Below, in pieces: positions 7,377 through 15,520 of a DNA stretch of 64,000 nucleotides. The position numbers and the translations under genes are program-made. Under the pieces are notes generated by a model that was not told the origin of the DNA, made no database searches, and saw only the letters and a program-made list of their open reading frames with translations. Location: NCBI RefSeq assembly GCF_900199435.1, contig NZ_OAML01000003.1:248001-312000 (forward strand), given 5' to 3'. This stretch comes from Pygmaiobacter massiliensis (GTDB lineage Bacteria > Bacillota > Clostridia > Oscillospirales > Ruminococcaceae). The stretch's first letter is position 1. Each line of letters begins with the position of its first letter.

Positions 7377-9674
7377 ATGGCGAAGGGAACAGTGAAAACA
7401 ATAGTAAAAAGGGACGGCCGAGTGGCGATCTATGATGAGAAAAAGATTGCGTCCGCTGTGCTGAAAGCTTTGATTGCAGATGGAAAAGATGATCCCGTCG
7501 TTGCGGCGCGCATTGCAAATGCAGTGGGCGAAAGTCTGGCTGGTCTTGATTCAGAAGCACCCCCCACGATTGAAAAAATTCAAGATGCCGTAGAGACCGA
7601 GCTGATGCGTGAAGGCTACGAAGAAGCGGCGAAAAAATATATCATCTACCGTGCAAACCGCACCCGCATCCGTGAATCTAAAACCAGCCTGATGAAGGCA
7701 ATTGATGAGATTACCAACGTGGATGCCCGCAATAGCGATATGAAGCGTGACAATGCCAACATCGACGGCAACACTTCGATGGGTAGCATGTTGCAGATTG
7801 GCACCGCAGGTGCAAAGGCTTACAATGCTGCTTATCTGCTGAAACCGGAGCAGGCAGCTGCACACCGCGAAGGCAATATTCACATCCACGACTTTGATTT
7901 TTACGCGCTGACCACCACCTGCTGCCAGATTGATATTATCCGGCTATTCAAGGGCGGTTTTTCTACCGGCCACGGCTTTTTGCGTGAGCCCCAGAGCATT
8001 GCAAGTTATGCAGCGCTCGCGGCAATCGCCATCCAGTCTAACCAGAACGACCAGCATGGTGGCCAGTCGATCCCGAACTTTGACTATGCCATGGCGTTGG
8101 GCGTTGCCAAAACTTTTAAAAAGCTGTATGCACGCAAGCTCACCGAGTCTTACGAAGATGTAACCAGCTTGGATGAGCAGGGCGAGTTTATCGACAGTGT
8201 CATTGCAGAAATCAAAGCCGAGAAGAATCTCTTCCCGCGGCTTGAGATTGACGCGGAGGCTTTGGACGCTGCTGTTGCTGAAAAATTGGTAGCGACCGGC
8301 AAAGTGGATGCCCAGCAGGCAATCCATCTGATTGCTTCGGCACGCCGCCGCGCAACCCGTGATACCGACCGTCAGACCTATCAGGCAATGGAAGGCTTTG
8401 TGCACAACCTGAACACCATGCACTCCCGTGCCGGTGCCCAGACACCGTTCTCTTCCATCAACTATGGTACCGACACCACTCCGGAAGGCCGTATGGCAAT
8501 CCGCAACATTCTGCTTGCAGAAGACGCAGGTCTCGGCCACGGTGAAACGCCGATTTTCCCGATTCACATCTTCAAGGTCAAAGAGGGCGTCAACTATAAC
8601 CCCGGCGACCCGAACTACGATTTGTTCAAGCTTTCCTGCAAAGTCAGCGCGAAGCGTCTGTTCCCGAACTATGTGTTCCTCGATAGTCCTTTCAACCTGC
8701 AGTACTATAAGCCTGGCCACCCCGAAACCGAGGTTGCAACCATGGGCTGCCGTACCCGCGTAATGGGCAACACCTATGACCCCACCCGCGAGATTTCTTA
8801 CTCCCGCGGTAACCTTTCTTTCACCTCTATCAACCTGCCGCGCATTGCGCTGGAGACCAAAGGTGACGAGAAAGCATTCTACGACCTGCTGGATGAGCGT
8901 ATGGAGCTGGTTGCACAGCAGCTGCTCGACCGCTTTGAGATTCAGGCCTCCAAACGCGTTTACAACTTCCCGTTCCTGATGGGTCAGGGCGTCTGGCTGG
9001 ATTCCGACACTCTCGGACCTAACGACGAAGTACGTGAAGTGCTCAAACACGGAACCCTTTCCATCGGCTTTATCGGCCTTGCCGAAACGCTGACCGCGCT
9101 TTACGGCCACCACCACGGCGAAAGCGACGAGATGGAGCAAAAGGGCCTTGAGATTGTGCAGCACATGCGCGATTATTGCGACCGCAAGAGTCGCGAGTAT
9201 CAGATGAACTTCAGCCTGCTTGCTACCCCGGCAGAGGGCCTTTCTGGACGATTCATCCGTATGGACCGCAAACGCTTCGGCGAAATTGCCGGTGTGACCG
9301 ATAAAGACTACTACACAAACAGCTTCCATGTGCCGGTATGGTATCCCATCCCCGCATTTGATAAGATTCGCAAAGAGGCTCCGTTCCACGCGCTCACCAA
9401 TGCGGGCCACATCAGCTATGTTGAGCTGGACGGCGACACCGCAAACAACGTAGAAGCATTTGAAAGCGTAGTGCGCTGCATGCACGATGCAGGCATTGGC
9501 TACGGTTCCATCAACCACCCGGTTGACCGTGACCCGGTTTGCGGTTACGTTGGTGTAATCGGCGATGTTTGCCCGCGCTGCGGCCGCCGCGACGGCGAGG
9601 CACTGAGCGAAGAGCAGATTGCCGAGCTCCGCAAAAAGTACCCGAATGTACCGAGCTTTGTCGGTCTCGAGTAA
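7377..9674 (+). CDS. nrdD: Anaerobic ribonucleoside-triphosphate reductase large subunit, lacking the glycyl-radical tail
   Basis: A 765-residue class III ribonucleotide reductase that makes deoxyribonucleotides without oxygen. Residues 5-100 form an ATP-cone (KRDGRVAIYDEKKI), followed by the catalytic barrel with GNIHIHDFDFY, TTCCQID, NYGTDTTPEGR and SFHVPVWYPIPAFDKI. The C-terminus contains the metal-binding segment VCGYVGVIGDVCPRCGRRDGE. The protein stops at NVPSFVGLE and has no RVxGYL glycyl-radical motif, which in ordinary NrdD follows directly. That motif is in the separate gene that begins 117 bases later in the same frame, after four in-frame stops (TAA, TAG, TGA, TGA). The start has a GGAGG site 8 bases upstream. 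Confidence 0.95.
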   Translation: MAKGTVKTIVKRDGRVAIYDEKKIASAVLKALIADGKDDPVVAARIANAVGESLAGLDSEAPPTIEKIQDAVETELMREGYEEAAKKYIIYRANRTRIRESKTSLMKAIDEITNVDARNSDMKRDNANIDGNTSMGSMLQIGTAGAKAYNAAYLLKPEQAAAHREGNIHIHDFDFYALTTTCCQIDIIRLFKGGFSTGHGFLREPQSIASYAALAAIAIQSNQNDQHGGQSIPNFDYAMALGVAKTFKKLYARKLTESYEDVTSLDEQGEFIDSVIAEIKAEKNLFPRLEIDAEALDAAVAEKLVATGKVDAQQAIHLIASARRRATRDTDRQTYQAMEGFVHNLNTMHSRAGAQTPFSSINYGTDTTPEGRMAIRNILLAEDAGLGHGETPIFPIHIFKVKEGVNYNPGDPNYDLFKLSCKVSAKRLFPNYVFLDSPFNLQYYKPGHPETEVATMGCRTRVMGNTYDPTREISYSRGNLSFTSINLPRIALETKGDEKAFYDLLDERMELVAQQLLDRFEIQASKRVYNFPFLMGQGVWLDSDTLGPNDEVREVLKHGTLSIGFIGLAETLTALYGHHHGESDEMEQKGLEIVQHMRDYCDRKSREYQMNFSLLATPAEGLSGRFIRMDRKRFGEIAGVTDKDYYTNSFHVPVWYPIPAFDKIRKEAPFHALTNAGHISYVELDGDTANNVEAFESVVRCMHDAGIGYGSINHPVDRDPVCGYVGVIGDVCPRCGRRDGEALSEEQIAELRKKYPNVPSFVGLE

Positions 9675-9791
9675 ACCAAAACCGATAAACCCCTTCTGCC
9701 GTAGGTAGCGCAGCTGTGAATGCGGTGAAAACGGCAGCAAAAGTTTTCAATTCGACTAATTTATGATTTTACAAAAACGAGGTGCGTAATT

Positions 9792-9953
9792 ATGTCAGCA
9801 GTACAGAAAAGATCTACCGTAGGCCAGGACGTCAAATTTGAGCGTATCCGCCGCATCACCGGCTACCTTGTAGGTACCATGGATAAATGGAACGACGCAA
9901 AACGTGCCGAGGAGCATGACCGTGTGAAACACGGCATGGGCTGCGGATGCTAA
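9792..9953 (+). CDS. Stand-alone glycyl-radical domain of anaerobic ribonucleotide reductase
   Basis: A 53-residue protein with its own start signal (GAGGTG, 7 bases before ATG). Residues 18-48 match the C-terminal tail of class III reductases: RIRRITGYL carries the radical glycine at position 24, then DKWNDAKRAEEHDRVKHG. It ends in the unusual tail GMGCGC. It lies between nrdD, which lacks this region, and nrdG, the activase that would place the radical on Gly24, and its last codons overlap the nrdG start by 7 bases. The simplest reading is that the reductase works as a two-polypeptide assembly. Homology is clear; the split function is inferred. The in-frame stops upstream argue against readthrough. 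Confidence 0.9.
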   Translation: MSAVQKRSTVGQDVKFERIRRITGYLVGTMDKWNDAKRAEEHDRVKHGMGCGC

Positions 9954-10465
9954 AAATCGCCGGTCTCGTCGGAGACTCTATTGTGGACGGCCCCGGCATC
10001 CGTATGACGGTATTTTGCCAGGGCTGCCCCCACCATTGCGAGGGCTGCCATAACCCCGAAAGCTGGACGTTTGAAGGCGGCCAGGAGTGGACGGTGGAAG
10101 CCGTGCTCGACGCAGTAAAGCGAAATCCGCTTTGCCGCGGGGTAACTCTTTCGGGCGGAGAGCCGTTTTGTCAGGCTCAAGAACTTAGCAGCCTTGCAGG
10201 CTTGCTGAAAGCAGAAGGTTACGAAGTTGCCTCTTACACAGGGTATACCTGGGAAGAGCTGATGAGTGGCGAAGTGCCATTTGCAAAGCAACTGCTTGAG
10301 CAGCTTAATGTGCTGGTGGACGGACGGTTTGTTTTGGCAGAGCGCACGCTGGAGCTGCGGTTTCGCGGTAGCAAAAACCAGCGGGTGCTGAATGTGCCAG
10401 CAAGCCTTGCCGCCGGCAGCCCTGTGCTTTGCACAGCGGAACGCTGGGTAGGAGAACCCATTTAA
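9947..10465 (+). CDS. nrdG: Anaerobic ribonucleotide reductase activating protein
   Basis: A 172-residue radical SAM enzyme. Near residue 25 the motif CQGCPHHCEGCHNP supplies the three cysteines (CxxxCxxC) that hold the [4Fe-4S] cluster, and LSGGEPFCQAQEL is the SAM-binding GGE-type motif. It generates the glycyl radical on NrdD, here presumably on the separately encoded small protein. The start codon lies inside the last codons of that small gene, so the two are translationally coupled. A terminator 30 bases downstream closes the operon. Confidence 0.95.
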   Translation: MLKIAGLVGDSIVDGPGIRMTVFCQGCPHHCEGCHNPESWTFEGGQEWTVEAVLDAVKRNPLCRGVTLSGGEPFCQAQELSSLAGLLKAEGYEVASYTGYTWEELMSGEVPFAKQLLEQLNVLVDGRFVLAERTLELRFRGSKNQRVLNVPASLAAGSPVLCTAERWVGEPI

Positions 10466-10493
10466 ATTGCATTATTTCTTTGCGGCATATGAG

Positions 10494-10528
10494 AAAAGAG
10501 CCACGGTCATTTCGACTGTGGCTCTTTT
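10494..10528. terminator. Terminator after nrdG
   Basis: AAAAGAGCCAC pairs with GTGGCTCTTTT. Flanking A and T tracts let it serve both nrdG and the convergent acetyltransferase gene. Confidence 0.85.
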
Positions 10529-10549
10529 ACGTTTATAGCATACATTAGG

Positions 10550-11203
10550 CTACATCCAAAGTGAGCAATCCGCAGCAAGGGCTTCTACCTCTTGCGCAAA
10601 GCGGCTGGCGTGAAAACCGTCACATACGGCATGATGAACCTGCAAACACAGCGGAAGCTTAAATTGTTGCCCCTGTGATGTTACCCGGCCCAGCGTAAAA
10701 ATGGGCAAAAGAAAGCGTCCATCATTGTAAATGTTGAGCTGGAAAGAAGAAAAATCCGCCCAAGGCAACGAAGAAATAGGAATGGCAGACGAAGGCGGAT
10801 TTGGTTTGCCCAAAAGGCCGGGGCAGTTCCCAAAAGTTTGCAAATCTGCCAAGTAAGCAGCGTAAAATTTAGAAAAGTCAGCGGAATAAGGCGTCCAAAG
10901 CGAAGAAAAGGTTTCGCTTTCGGGGTGAAAAACCGTATAGCTGGGGTGCACTTCATCAAAAAAGCCAACCTGATTATTTTCGTCAAACGCCGTGCGAAAC
11001 TCTTCGTGTTGGTTGGCAACCCGCGTGAGCAGATATAATTCGGCCGCGTAAAACTTGATTTTTCTCGCCTTACAAGTTTTCCACAAAGAGGTTACGTCAA
11101 TGTGGAAAGTTATGCTGTAAGTGCAGCGCAATTCGTCGAGATAATGGTTAAAATAAGGAGTACGAGGCCATTGTGTCAAATCAATGGGGGTAAAAGTACT
11201 CAT
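10550..11203 (-). CDS. Chloramphenicol acetyltransferase family protein (CatA-like)
   Basis: A 217-residue protein with the trimeric CatA-type fold signature. The catalytic block QVHHAVCDGFHASRF near residue 190 has the HHxxxDG motif, and the N-terminus (FTPIDLTQWPRTPYFNHYL) is typical of the family. Members acetylate chloramphenicol or unknown acceptors using acetyl-CoA; chromosomal relatives in Clostridia often lack a demonstrated resistance role. Its ATG overlaps the stop of the alanyl-tRNA editing gene (ATGA), so the two are co-translated. The function beyond acyl transfer is not established. Confidence 0.85.
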   Translation of the reverse strand: MSTFTPIDLTQWPRTPYFNHYLDELRCTYSITFHIDVTSLWKTCKARKIKFYAAELYLLTRVANQHEEFRTAFDENNQVGFFDEVHPSYTVFHPESETFSSLWTPYSADFSKFYAAYLADLQTFGNCPGLLGKPNPPSSAIPISSLPWADFSSFQLNIYNDGRFLLPIFTLGRVTSQGQQFKLPLCLQVHHAVCDGFHASRFAQEVEALAADCSLWM

Positions 11204-12360
11204 AATTGGGCACCCTCATTCCAAAACGCTTCAATTTGTTTGCGTGTGGCACTGACACTGCCTTGCAGCAATGGCGGTTTTCCACCGCCGCGGCCATTAA
11301 GTGCCTTGTTTAAGGCAAGCCCGAAAGCTCGCAAATCCTGTGTTTCTGCTGTTGCAACTGCATATTGAAAGCCGTTTTCTTTTGCCGAAAATACGCCACA
11401 TTGCTCCGCGCCACTCTCTAGTAAGCGCAGGGCATAGCGTCGCAAATCGTCCGGCGCAAGCGCTTCTTCAAACACCAACGGGCAGCGCTCGCCTGCGTAA
11501 GCGGCGGCCCGGTAATTCAGCAGCTCGGTGGTTCGGCAACCCAGTGCCTGCCGGGCAGCAGCCTCGGATTGCTGTAGCCGTTCTACCGCAGATACGATAT
11601 CCGGCTGTTTGGCAGAAAGCAACGCGCTGATTGCTGCAACCTGCTGGTGCTCCCGCATGGCAAAAGCCACAGCACGCCGCCCGGACAGCATCGTAATTCG
11701 GGTGCCGCCTTTGTAGCTTTGTGCCCCGCAAAGTTTTATCAGGCCAATTTCACCGGTGCGCGCCACATGGGTCCCGCAGCAGGCACAGGTATCCGCAGTG
11801 GGAATCGTGACAATTCGCACCTGTCCTTCAATTTCAATCTTGCTGCGGTAAGCAAGCGCTTGCAAGGCTTGGGCATCCGGATAAGTTACAGTAATGGGTA
11901 AATCGGCAAACACCACTTCGTTTGCTGCCCGCTCAACTTCTTCTAAAGCTTCGTTCCCCAACGGCCCGCTGATGTCGATGACAACCGCCTCTGTGCCCAG
12001 GTGAAAACCGACGTTTTCAAATCCGTAAGCGTCATGGAGCAGCCCAGATACCAGGTGTTCGCCGGAATGCTGCTGCATATGATCAAATCGGCGGGCAAAA
12101 TCCAGCACTCCGATTACCGTGCTGCCGGGGATAAGCGGTGTGTCGGTGAGATGCAAAATTTCTTCGCCGCGGTTTTTTACGTCCAGCACCTGTGCATCTC
12201 CCAGTGTGCCGTGGTCGGCAGGCTGGCCGCCACCTTCGGGGTAAAAAGCGGTTTGGTCCAGCATAATCTCCCAACCGTTTTTGGACGGTTCGCAAGAGAG
12301 CACCGTGGCGGAGAAGCTGCGCAGATAGCTGTCGTTTTGGTAAAGTCGTTTTGTTGGCAT
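11200..12360 (-). CDS. Alanyl-tRNA editing protein, AlaX-L type with DHHA1 domain
   Basis: A 386-residue protein related to the editing half of alanyl-tRNA synthetase. Residues 1-110 give the barrel with YPEGGGQPADHG, then the zinc-ligand motif HSGEHLVS and, further on, CACCGTHV, which together form the HxxxH...CxxxH site. The C-terminal 130 residues are DHHA1-like and end with GRGGGKPPLLQG. It should hydrolyse Ser or Gly mischarged on tRNA-Ala. The ribosome site is AAGGACG. It forms a two-gene operon with the acetyltransferase. No T-box was seen in the 175 bases upstream. Confidence 0.9.
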   Translation of the reverse strand: MPTKRLYQNDSYLRSFSATVLSCEPSKNGWEIMLDQTAFYPEGGGQPADHGTLGDAQVLDVKNRGEEILHLTDTPLIPGSTVIGVLDFARRFDHMQQHSGEHLVSGLLHDAYGFENVGFHLGTEAVVIDISGPLGNEALEEVERAANEVVFADLPITVTYPDAQALQALAYRSKIEIEGQVRIVTIPTADTCACCGTHVARTGEIGLIKLCGAQSYKGGTRITMLSGRRAVAFAMREHQQVAAISALLSAKQPDIVSAVERLQQSEAAARQALGCRTTELLNYRAAAYAGERCPLVFEEALAPDDLRRYALRLLESGAEQCGVFSAKENGFQYAVATAETQDLRAFGLALNKALNGRGGGKPPLLQGSVSATRKQIEAFWNEGAQL

Positions 12361-12601
12361 GATACGTCCTTTCTAGCCGCGCAGAGGAAATTTTATGTTT
12401 CCACTTGCGAGGGCCCAGTGGCTGTGGTACTATTTGTGTCGGGTAAAAATTCGCCCGTTTTCGGCAAACAGAGAAAAGGGCAGGCTATGCAGCCAAGGTG
12501 CGCTGCCCGCCTAGGATAAAAGAAAATGATGTGGCTTGCCAAAAGGGCAGGCCATGTGCGGCAAAGCAATCCAGAACATTGCCGCCGGAAAGGAACTAGG
12601 A

Positions 12602-14092
12602 ATGAACCAGCAGAGAACAAGCGGCGTGCTGATGCCAATCGCTTCGCTGCCCAGCCGTTACGGCATTGGCAGTTTAGGCAAAGAAGCACGCGATTTTGCA
12701 GATTTTCTTGCTGCCGCAGGCCAAAGCGTGTGGCAGATTTTGCCCGTAGGCCCCACCGGCTATGGCGACTCGCCGTATCAAAGTTTTTCAGCGTTTGCCG
12801 GTAATCCTTATTTTATCGATTTGCCGACCCTTGTGCAAGAGGGCTTGCTGACCGAAGCGGAATGCAAAAGCAGCGAAAGCAATGCCGAGCGCATTCCCTA
12901 TGGATGGCTGTTTGAAACACGGTTCGCTTTGCTGCGCAAAGCATACCAGCGGTTTATCGCGTCGCCACCGCCAGAGTGGGAAAACTTTTGCCGCGAAGAA
13001 ACCTGGTGGGTAGACGATTATGCGATGTATATGACGGCAAAGGCGCAAAATGGCCTTGCCCCGGTGGCCGAATGGCCCGAGCCTTTGCGCAGCCGCGATG
13101 GAGAAACCATGGGTCACCTGTGGTTTGATAACCAAGAAGAAATCAGTTTTTATAAATTTATGCAATTCGAGTTTTACCGCCAGTGGCAGGCACTGCGCGC
13201 TTACGTCAACGGCAAGGGCATTCGCATTATGGGTGATTTACCCATCTATGTTTCGCCGGACTCTGCCGATGTGTGGGCGCAGCCGAATTTGTTTGAGCTG
13301 GACGGCGAAGGCCGACTGGGCCGGGTGGCAGGGGTGCCCCCCGATGCTTTCTCTGCCGAGGGCCAGCTTTGGGGCAATCCGCTTTACGATTGGGCGTACC
13401 ATGAGCAAACCGGCTTTGATTGGTGGACCCGCCGTATTACCTATGCATTACGGCTTTATGACTTGGTGCGCATCGACCATTTCCGTGGACTGGACAGCTA
13501 CTGGGCGGTGCCGGCTGGTGCAAAAACCGCAAAAGAGGGCATTTGGTGCGCCGGCCCGGGCATGAAATTATTTGATGCCGTCAAAAGCCGCCTTGGCGAA
13601 CTGCCAATTGTGGCGGAGGACCTTGGGATTTTGACCGACGGCGTGCGCGAGCTGCTGAAAGCGACCGGATACCCAGGTATGAAGGTACTTCACTTTGCTT
13701 TTGGCAGCGGCACAGACAATGAATACCTGCCGCACAACCATACCCAGAACAGCATTGTATATACCGGCACCCATGATAATACGACCACTGCCGATTGGTG
13801 GCGCACCGAGCCGCAAGAGGCGGTAAAGTATGCGCGCGAGTACTTGGGCATTCGTCCCGGAGATGATGAGGTATGGGCCATGATTACTGCCGCAGAGGCC
13901 AGCACCGCAAACTGCTGTGTAATACCTGTTGCAGATTTGCTGGAGCTTGGCGTAGAAGGCCGTATTAACGCGCCTTCCACAGTGGGCGATAACTGGAGCT
14001 GGCGAATGCCGCAAAATGCGCTTACAGCAGCACTAGGCGAGCGCCTGCACACCCTGGCGCGGCGGTATGGGCGCTGCAAGATAAACGGATAA
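12602..14092 (+). CDS. malQ: 4-alpha-glucanotransferase
   Basis: A 496-residue GH77 enzyme of normal length that transfers maltosyl and longer alpha-1,4-glucan units, in maltodextrin or glycogen metabolism. Family signatures are RTSGVLMPIASLPSRYGIGSLG at the N-terminus, VWQILPVGPTGYGDSPYQS, the active-site strands GDLPIYVSPDSADVW and IDHFRGLDSYW (nucleophile Asp region), AEDLGILTDGV with the acid/base Glu, and YTGTHDNTTT. The chosen ATG follows AAGGA by 7 bases; a 22-codon longer frame lacks a ribosome site. It stands alone, followed by a terminator. Confidence 0.95.
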   Translation: MNQQRTSGVLMPIASLPSRYGIGSLGKEARDFADFLAAAGQSVWQILPVGPTGYGDSPYQSFSAFAGNPYFIDLPTLVQEGLLTEAECKSSESNAERIPYGWLFETRFALLRKAYQRFIASPPPEWENFCREETWWVDDYAMYMTAKAQNGLAPVAEWPEPLRSRDGETMGHLWFDNQEEISFYKFMQFEFYRQWQALRAYVNGKGIRIMGDLPIYVSPDSADVWAQPNLFELDGEGRLGRVAGVPPDAFSAEGQLWGNPLYDWAYHEQTGFDWWTRRITYALRLYDLVRIDHFRGLDSYWAVPAGAKTAKEGIWCAGPGMKLFDAVKSRLGELPIVAEDLGILTDGVRELLKATGYPGMKVLHFAFGSGTDNEYLPHNHTQNSIVYTGTHDNTTTADWWRTEPQEAVKYAREYLGIRPGDDEVWAMITAAEASTANCCVIPVADLLELGVEGRINAPSTVGDNWSWRMPQNALTAALGERLHTLARRYGRCKING

Positions 14093-14110
14093 TCCTAAGC
14101 GCTAGAAAAT

Positions 14111-14146
14111 ACCGCCGGCAGCCAATTGGCCAGCCGGCGGTTTTGT
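14111..14146 (+). terminator. Terminator after malQ
   Basis: CCGCCGG pairs with CCGGCGG, followed by TTTTGTTTT. Confidence 0.85.
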
Positions 14147-14171
14147 TTTGGTTGGTGTGCACCCGTAGCGG

Positions 14172-14801
14172 CTAAAGCGTTTCGGGCATCGTCAGCGCAA
14201 GGTAACCGCAAATGCGGTCAAGGCATTCTTCCTGTGTCAGCTTTGAGGTATCCAGCGAGAGGTCGTAGTAGCGGACATCCCGCCAGTTTTTGCCGGTGAA
14301 AGTGCGGTAGTAAGCGGCACGCTGTTTGTCTACCCGGTTCATCTCCCGGCGGGCAGCGTCTTCTTGCATGTGGTGGCGTTCCATTAAGGTATGTACACGA
14401 GCCTCTTCCGGTGCGTGGACGAAGACGCGAATCACATTTTTGCAGTCGCGCAGAATATAATCGGCACAGTGGCCCATCACCACGCAGCTGCTGCTTTGCG
14501 CAAGCTGTAAAATGATGCGCGCCTGATAGCGGAACAGATTTTCAGTAGAGACAAAATCATTGCTGGTAGGTGGCAGCACCTCGCCGTTGCAGGCATCTTT
14601 GACCACGCGAAACATCAGCGTGCTGGAGACCCGTTCGTTTGCTTTGGCGAACAGCTCTTCGCTGATGCCGCTTTCTTCCGAAGCGAGCCGGAGCAGATCG
14701 CGGTTGTAAAACTCCACACCCAGCTTAGCTGCAAGTGCCTCGCCGATGGCGCGGCCGCCGCTGCCATTTTCGCGTGCGATGGTGACGATGAAATTTTTCA
14801 T
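14172..14801 (-). CDS. Cytidylate kinase-like family protein
   Basis: A 209-residue P-loop kinase of the cytidylate-kinase-like family. The nucleotide-binding loop is ARENGSGGRAIGEALA near residue 9 (a G-S-G-G-R variant of Walker A), followed by LGVEFYNRDLLRLASEESG and VVMGHCADYILRD. The family is widespread in Clostridia next to no fixed partner, and its substrate is unproven; it is distinct from the housekeeping Cmk. A 17-base-spaced TTGCTT/TATACT promoter lies upstream, and the start ATG is preceded by AGGGGG. Confidence 0.85.
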   Translation of the reverse strand: MKNFIVTIARENGSGGRAIGEALAAKLGVEFYNRDLLRLASEESGISEELFAKANERVSSTLMFRVVKDACNGEVLPPTSNDFVSTENLFRYQARIILQLAQSSSCVVMGHCADYILRDCKNVIRVFVHAPEEARVHTLMERHHMQEDAARREMNRVDKQRAAYYRTFTGKNWRDVRYYDLSLDTSKLTQEECLDRICGYLALTMPETL

Positions 14802-14887
14802 AAAACAGGCCCCCTTTTTGTTAGCCCCCGGGCCCCCGCTGTAAGCCAGGTATTCGCCACAGGCGCTGCAGGTGTATTTATGGTTTC

Positions 14888-14916
14888 AGTATAGGGTGTT
14901 TTTTTGCGAAAAGCAA
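14888..14916 (-). promoter_or_regulatory. Promoter of the cytidylate-kinase-like gene
   Basis: On the minus strand TTGCTT (14916-14911), a 17-base spacer and TATACT (14893-14888), about 87 bases before the start codon. Confidence 0.55.
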
Positions 14917-14996
14917 GCCTTGCGCATTAATTTAACAGCAGTGTGCGCGGTGCGAAAAAAGCTGTTTTTCTGCAGTGGCGAAGTTTACTTTTCCTC

Positions 14997-15025
14997 TTGC
15001 GGGGCGAGAAGAAATATAGTATAAT
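14997..15025 (+). promoter_or_regulatory. Promoter of the tRNA gene
   Basis: TTGCGG (14997-15002), a 17-base spacer and a perfect TATAAT (15020-15025), with the tRNA 5' end about 25 bases downstream. Confidence 0.65.
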
Positions 15026-15050
15026 GTAACGCGTATCTTAGGATATATAT

Positions 15051-15127
15051 GGGCCTTTAGCTCAGTTGGTTAGAGCCACCGGCTCATAACCGGTCGGTCC
15101 CGGGTTCGAGTCCCTGAAGGCCCACCA
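15051..15127 (+). tRNA. tRNA with CAT anticodon, probably tRNA-Ile2 (AUA-decoding) rather than tRNA-Met
   Basis: A full cloverleaf: acceptor stem GGGCCTT/AAGGCCC, D arm GCTC/GAGC, anticodon stem ACCGG/CCGGT with loop CTCATAA (anticodon CAT at 15085-15087), five-base variable loop, T loop TTCGAGT and encoded CCA. A CAT anticodon occurs in initiator Met, elongator Met and in Ile2, where the C is modified to lysidine by TilS. The GGnCCTTTAGCTCAGTTGG start resembles the Bacillus subtilis tRNA-Ile2 body as I remember it, so Ile2 is favoured. The T stem has one C-T mismatch (15101 with 15115). Confidence 0.9.
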
Positions 15128-15134
15128 TAATGCA

Positions 15135-15186
15135 ATAATCCGAATTCTGCGTCAATTGCTGGCACAGAGTTCGGATTATTTTTTTA
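15135..15186 (+). terminator. Terminator after the tRNA gene
   Basis: AATAATCCGAA pairs with TTCGGATTATT, followed by seven T. It begins 8 bases after the CCA end. Confidence 0.85.
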
Positions 15187-15300
15187 TGCAGTATCTGGCC
15201 TACGCAAAGAAAAAGGCGCAAAAATATTTTGAGTAGAAACAAATTTTATAATTCGACAAAAACAGCACAATACAGCCTGTCCACTATGCTATGATAAGCG

Positions 15301-15500
15301 GGACAAAACGTGATTCCTTACATGTCTCCGTAAAGGTGCCAATCAAGTATTTGCGGCAGAGAAAAGGAGACGCTTTGTCGCGCAACTATTAAAGCAAAGC
15401 ATTTCCGGAAAATGAACCGCTGAATATTGAAAATAAGCCTCAATAGGTGCTTGGTTGCAATAGTAATGTGTTTAAAAGCTGGCTTTCCCCCGGCGTTTAG
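15301..15500 (+). ncRNA. Structured non-coding RNA candidate, possibly 6S RNA
   Basis: This 490-base stretch between the tRNA and the histidine kinase has no coding frame but has a transcript-like layout. An extended -10 box (TGCTATGAT, 15287-15295) precedes it and a strong terminator follows. By eye the transcript folds into a rod: AAACG/CGTTT closes the ends (15306/15494), 15338-15349 pairs with 15448-15458 through eleven pairs with one bulge, GCGG (15353) pairs with CCGC (15417), and GGA-GCTTTG pairs with CAAAGC-TCC (15366-15406). Side hairpins CCTTAC/GTAAAGG and GCTGG/CCGGC flank a large central bubble. This resembles 6S RNA in size (about 200 bases) and topology. The identity is inference; no covariance search was possible. 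Confidence 0.45.
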
Positions 15501-15520
15501 GCAAAACTCCTCTCACAGGA

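Noticed and set aside
7944-9740. Long open frame of 598 codons antisense to nrdD
   Set aside because: It is a compositional shadow of a highly expressed, codon-biased gene; it has no ribosome site and no recognisable domain. The same reasoning excludes the antisense frames at 56759-58051 (over feoB), 19476-21032 (over the ABC genes) and 60708-61697 (over clpB).
9675-9791. Stop-codon readthrough or recoding joining nrdD to the radical segment
   Set aside because: Four in-frame stops of all three kinds (TAA, TAG, TGA, TGA) and a proper ribosome site before the small gene make separate translation far more likely.
12361-12535. T-box leader upstream of the AlaX gene
   Set aside because: The AGGGTGGNACCGCG antiterminator motif is not present on the minus strand.
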